This document shows, in pieces, positions 6,479-7,712 of a DNA stretch of 7,712 nucleotides. The stretch is from CAZVWW01 sp964631265 (GTDB lineage Bacteria > Thermotogota > Thermotogae > MWEM01). The notes beneath the pieces were generated by a model that saw only the letters and a list, made by a program, of their open reading frames with translations, was not told the origin of the DNA and did no database searches. The stretch's first letter is position 1, and every line of letters starts with the position of its first letter. The translations under genes and the position numbers were made by a program. Where the stretch lies: positions 1 through 7,712 of the forward strand of contig CAZVWW010000107.1 in the NCBI GenBank assembly GCA_964631265.1, given 5' to 3'.

Positions 6479-6497
6479 ATTATTCGACGCAAATAAT
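6479..6497. repeat. 19-base inverted repeat upstream of the regulator promoter
   Basis: ATTATT (6479-6484) and AATAAT (6492-6497) are perfect inverted arms around the seven bases CGACGCA. The total of 19 bases equals the usual length of a DtxR/IdeR operator. It sits about 70 bases upstream of the predicted start site. The arms are pure A/T in an AT-rich spacer, so chance is a real possibility. Confidence 0.35.
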
Positions 6498-6573
6498 CTT
6501 TTTTTATTACAAGCAGACAAAGATCTTTCTCCGTTTGGCAAGAAAGCTTATTTCAGCTTAAGTTCTTTTGATG

Positions 6574-6621
6574 GAAAAACAAGAAGAAAATGTGTCCGGG
6601 CAACTAAAAAAGCCCGGACAC
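6574..6621 (-). terminator. Intrinsic terminator of the chemotaxis gene
   Basis: GTGTCCGGGC (6592-6601) and GCCCGGACAC (6612-6621) form a perfect ten-base-pair, GC-rich stem with a ten-base loop. On the minus strand the stem starts eight bases after the chemotaxis stop codon. It is followed by the T-rich stretch ATTTTCTTCTTGTTTTT (6575-6591). It should isolate the chemotaxis transcript from the regulator operon. Confidence 0.88.
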
Positions 6622-6629
6622 CACGTTTA

Positions 6630-7712
6630 TTAACCTTTTTCGTTTTTGATGATCGCAAGAAAGTCCGCTATACTCTTATGGGTCTTGTTGTAGATGGCCT
6701 TGACCTTTTTGAATTCTTCATTGACATGGTCGGGATTGTGCTCCATCACCTCAAACAGCTTTCCGGAAGCATTATGAAGGGCCCTGTGATTTTCCCCGAT
6801 CCTCTTCCATTCATCTTCCTCATGTCCCTTGTATCCAGCGATGGAGTTGTAAAATATACCAAAATTGCAGCGGGACGGGTCCGTTTCAACTCTTGCTTCA
6901 GTGTCTCCGTCAATCTTTGCCTTAAGTCTCTCGAACCATTTTTCATGAGAGTCCAATGCCTTCTCGAGTTGAGTCTCGTAGTCCTCTTTTTCGTACACGG
7001 AGAACTGTGATAATTCATCCGAGGCCTCGATGGATGATTTTGTCAGACCTTCCATTTTATCTGAGATCGTCTTGATCCCCCTCCGGGTATCCTCGCCGTT
7101 GTGGTCTATCTCGCTGAGTATCTTTTTCAGGTCCTCTGATTTTCCTTTCAGCTCCTCAGACGAGCTCTCAATCTCCTCTGTTGCAGCACCCTGTTCCTGG
7201 GCATTTGCCGCCAGGTCTGATGTCATGTCGTTGATGCTCTGTATCTCGTTGAGTATCTCAGAGACATTTCCGGCCGTCTCATCGTTCGCCTGCGTCACTT
7301 CCGAGATCTTGCCGTTGATCGTCACCACGTCGTCAGCTGTCTTCTCGATCCCCTCCATCACCTCGTTGAGATTTTTGGAGATGTTGTCTGTGGCAGCCCG
7401 ACTTTCCTCGGCGAGTTTTCTGATCTCATCGGCCACAACGGCAAAACCCTTTCCGGCTTCCCCGGCCCTGGCCGCCTCTATCGCCGCATTCAGGGCAAGC
7501 AGATTCGTCTGTTCCGCGATCGATCCGATTGTTTCGAGCACCTCACTTATCGTCGAGGCCTTCTTGACCATGTTCTTGGCCTCTTCGGAGATGGTGTCCA
7601 TGGAAGTCGACAGGTCGGAGATGGAGTTGTTCACACTCAGTATCGTTTCCTTGCCGGTTTCCGCCTTCCCGGAAATGGTGTTGGTCAGATCGTTCAAATC
7701 CTGTGCCATGGA
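6630..7712 (-). CDS. Methyl-accepting chemotaxis protein with C-terminal CZB domain (N-terminal part missing)
   Basis: This receptor signals to the CheA/CheW array. Only the C-terminal part is in the window. The frame is open through the right edge, where a Ser codon precedes the first visible Met, so that Met is internal, not a start. Counting from that Met, the conserved signalling hairpin tip lies at about 60-101 and includes IAEQTNLLALNAAIEAARAG (64-83) and FAVVADEIRKLAEES (89-103). Long heptad-rich helices flank it, and Glu/Gln-rich segments such as QEQGAATEEIESSSEEL (171-187) are possible methylation regions. The last 110 or so residues fit a CZB (chemoreceptor zinc-binding) domain: H255 in HEKWFERL, C281 in RCNFGIFY, and H308 and H312 in NHRALH. 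No membrane segment appears in the visible part. Whether the receptor is transmembrane or cytosolic depends on sequence beyond the edge. A strong terminator follows. Confidence 0.93.
   Translation of the reverse strand, partial: SMAQDLNDLTNTISGKAETGKETILSVNNSISDLSTSMDTISEEAKNMVKKASTISEVLETIGSIAEQTNLLALNAAIEAARAGEAGKGFAVVADEIRKLAEESRAATDNISKNLNEVMEGIEKTADDVVTINGKISEVTQANDETAGNVSEILNEIQSINDMTSDLAANAQEQGAATEEIESSSEELKGKSEDLKKILSEIDHNGEDTRRGIKTISDKMEGLTKSSIEASDELSQFSVYEKEDYETQLEKALDSHEKWFERLKAKIDGDTEARVETDPSRCNFGIFYNSIAGYKGHEEDEWKRIGENHRALHNASGKLFEVMEHNPDHVNEEFKKVKAIYNKTHKSIADFLAIIKNEKG

Larger units (their letters stand above)
6347..6629. other. AT-rich intergenic spacer
   Basis: These 283 bases separate the chemotaxis gene from the regulator. 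The right end holds the chemotaxis gene's terminator and the left end the regulator's promoter and leader. The middle is strikingly AT-rich, especially about 6395-6510. It also holds two perfect short palindromes: CAGATCTG at 6382-6389 in the leader and AAAGATCTTT at 6519-6528. AGCTTA occurs twice in direct orientation (6545-6550 and 6555-6560). I see no open reading frame with a ribosome binding site on either strand and no recognisable RNA gene. Confidence 0.6.

Noticed and set aside
6630..7709. Complete chemotaxis gene starting at the ATG at 7707-7709
   Set aside because: The frame stays open to the window edge and the protein would lack its sensor part, so this Met is internal.
1..7712. 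A defence system, mobile element or other undescribed accessory system
   Set aside because: All seven genes belong to known core or housekeeping families, with uniform strand and spacing. No integrase, transposase, toxin or repeat array was seen.

Overview
The window reads as ordinary bacterial chromosome. All seven genes lie on the minus strand, tightly packed, with strong Shine-Dalgarno sites. From memory, the UvrC, the NAD-dependent epimerase and the ferritin look closest to proteins of Thermotogota (Thermotoga, Kosmotoga and Mesotoga relatives). This rests on recalled family sequences, not a search. There are no tRNAs, rRNAs, insertion sequences, CRISPR arrays or phage genes.

Layout in the direction of transcription, from the right edge to the left. 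(1) The C-terminal part of a methyl-accepting chemotaxis protein with a CZB zinc-binding domain runs in from beyond the right edge and ends in a strong intrinsic terminator. (2) An AT-rich spacer of about 280 bases carries an extended -10 promoter and several small palindromes. (3) A close-packed cluster follows: a short DtxR/MntR-type metalloregulator, a GalE-like nucleotide-sugar epimerase (4-base GTGA overlap), the AAA+ ATPase RarA/MgsA (29 bases later, TTG start), the excinuclease subunit UvrC (23-base overlap) and a MalY/PatB-type PLP C-S lyase/aminotransferase (16 bases later). (4) A bulged hairpin and a candidate promoter separate this cluster from a bacterial ferritin with an intact ferroxidase centre. 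The ferritin ends 29 bases from the left edge.

The five-gene cluster is probably one operon headed by its metal-dependent regulator. It mixes metal sensing, sugar-nucleotide metabolism, fork maintenance, nucleotide excision repair (UvrC keeps its four Fe-S-type cysteines) and sulfur amino-acid metabolism, with iron storage next door. A link between metal status and repair is conceivable, but only the gene order supports it. Three start choices matter: GTG for the epimerase, TTG for rarA, and internal ATGs for uvrC and the regulator. I see no clearly undescribed system. The points most worth a check are the hybrid metal ligands of the regulator, its candidate operators, and a G-rich repeat forming the last codons of the aminotransferase gene.
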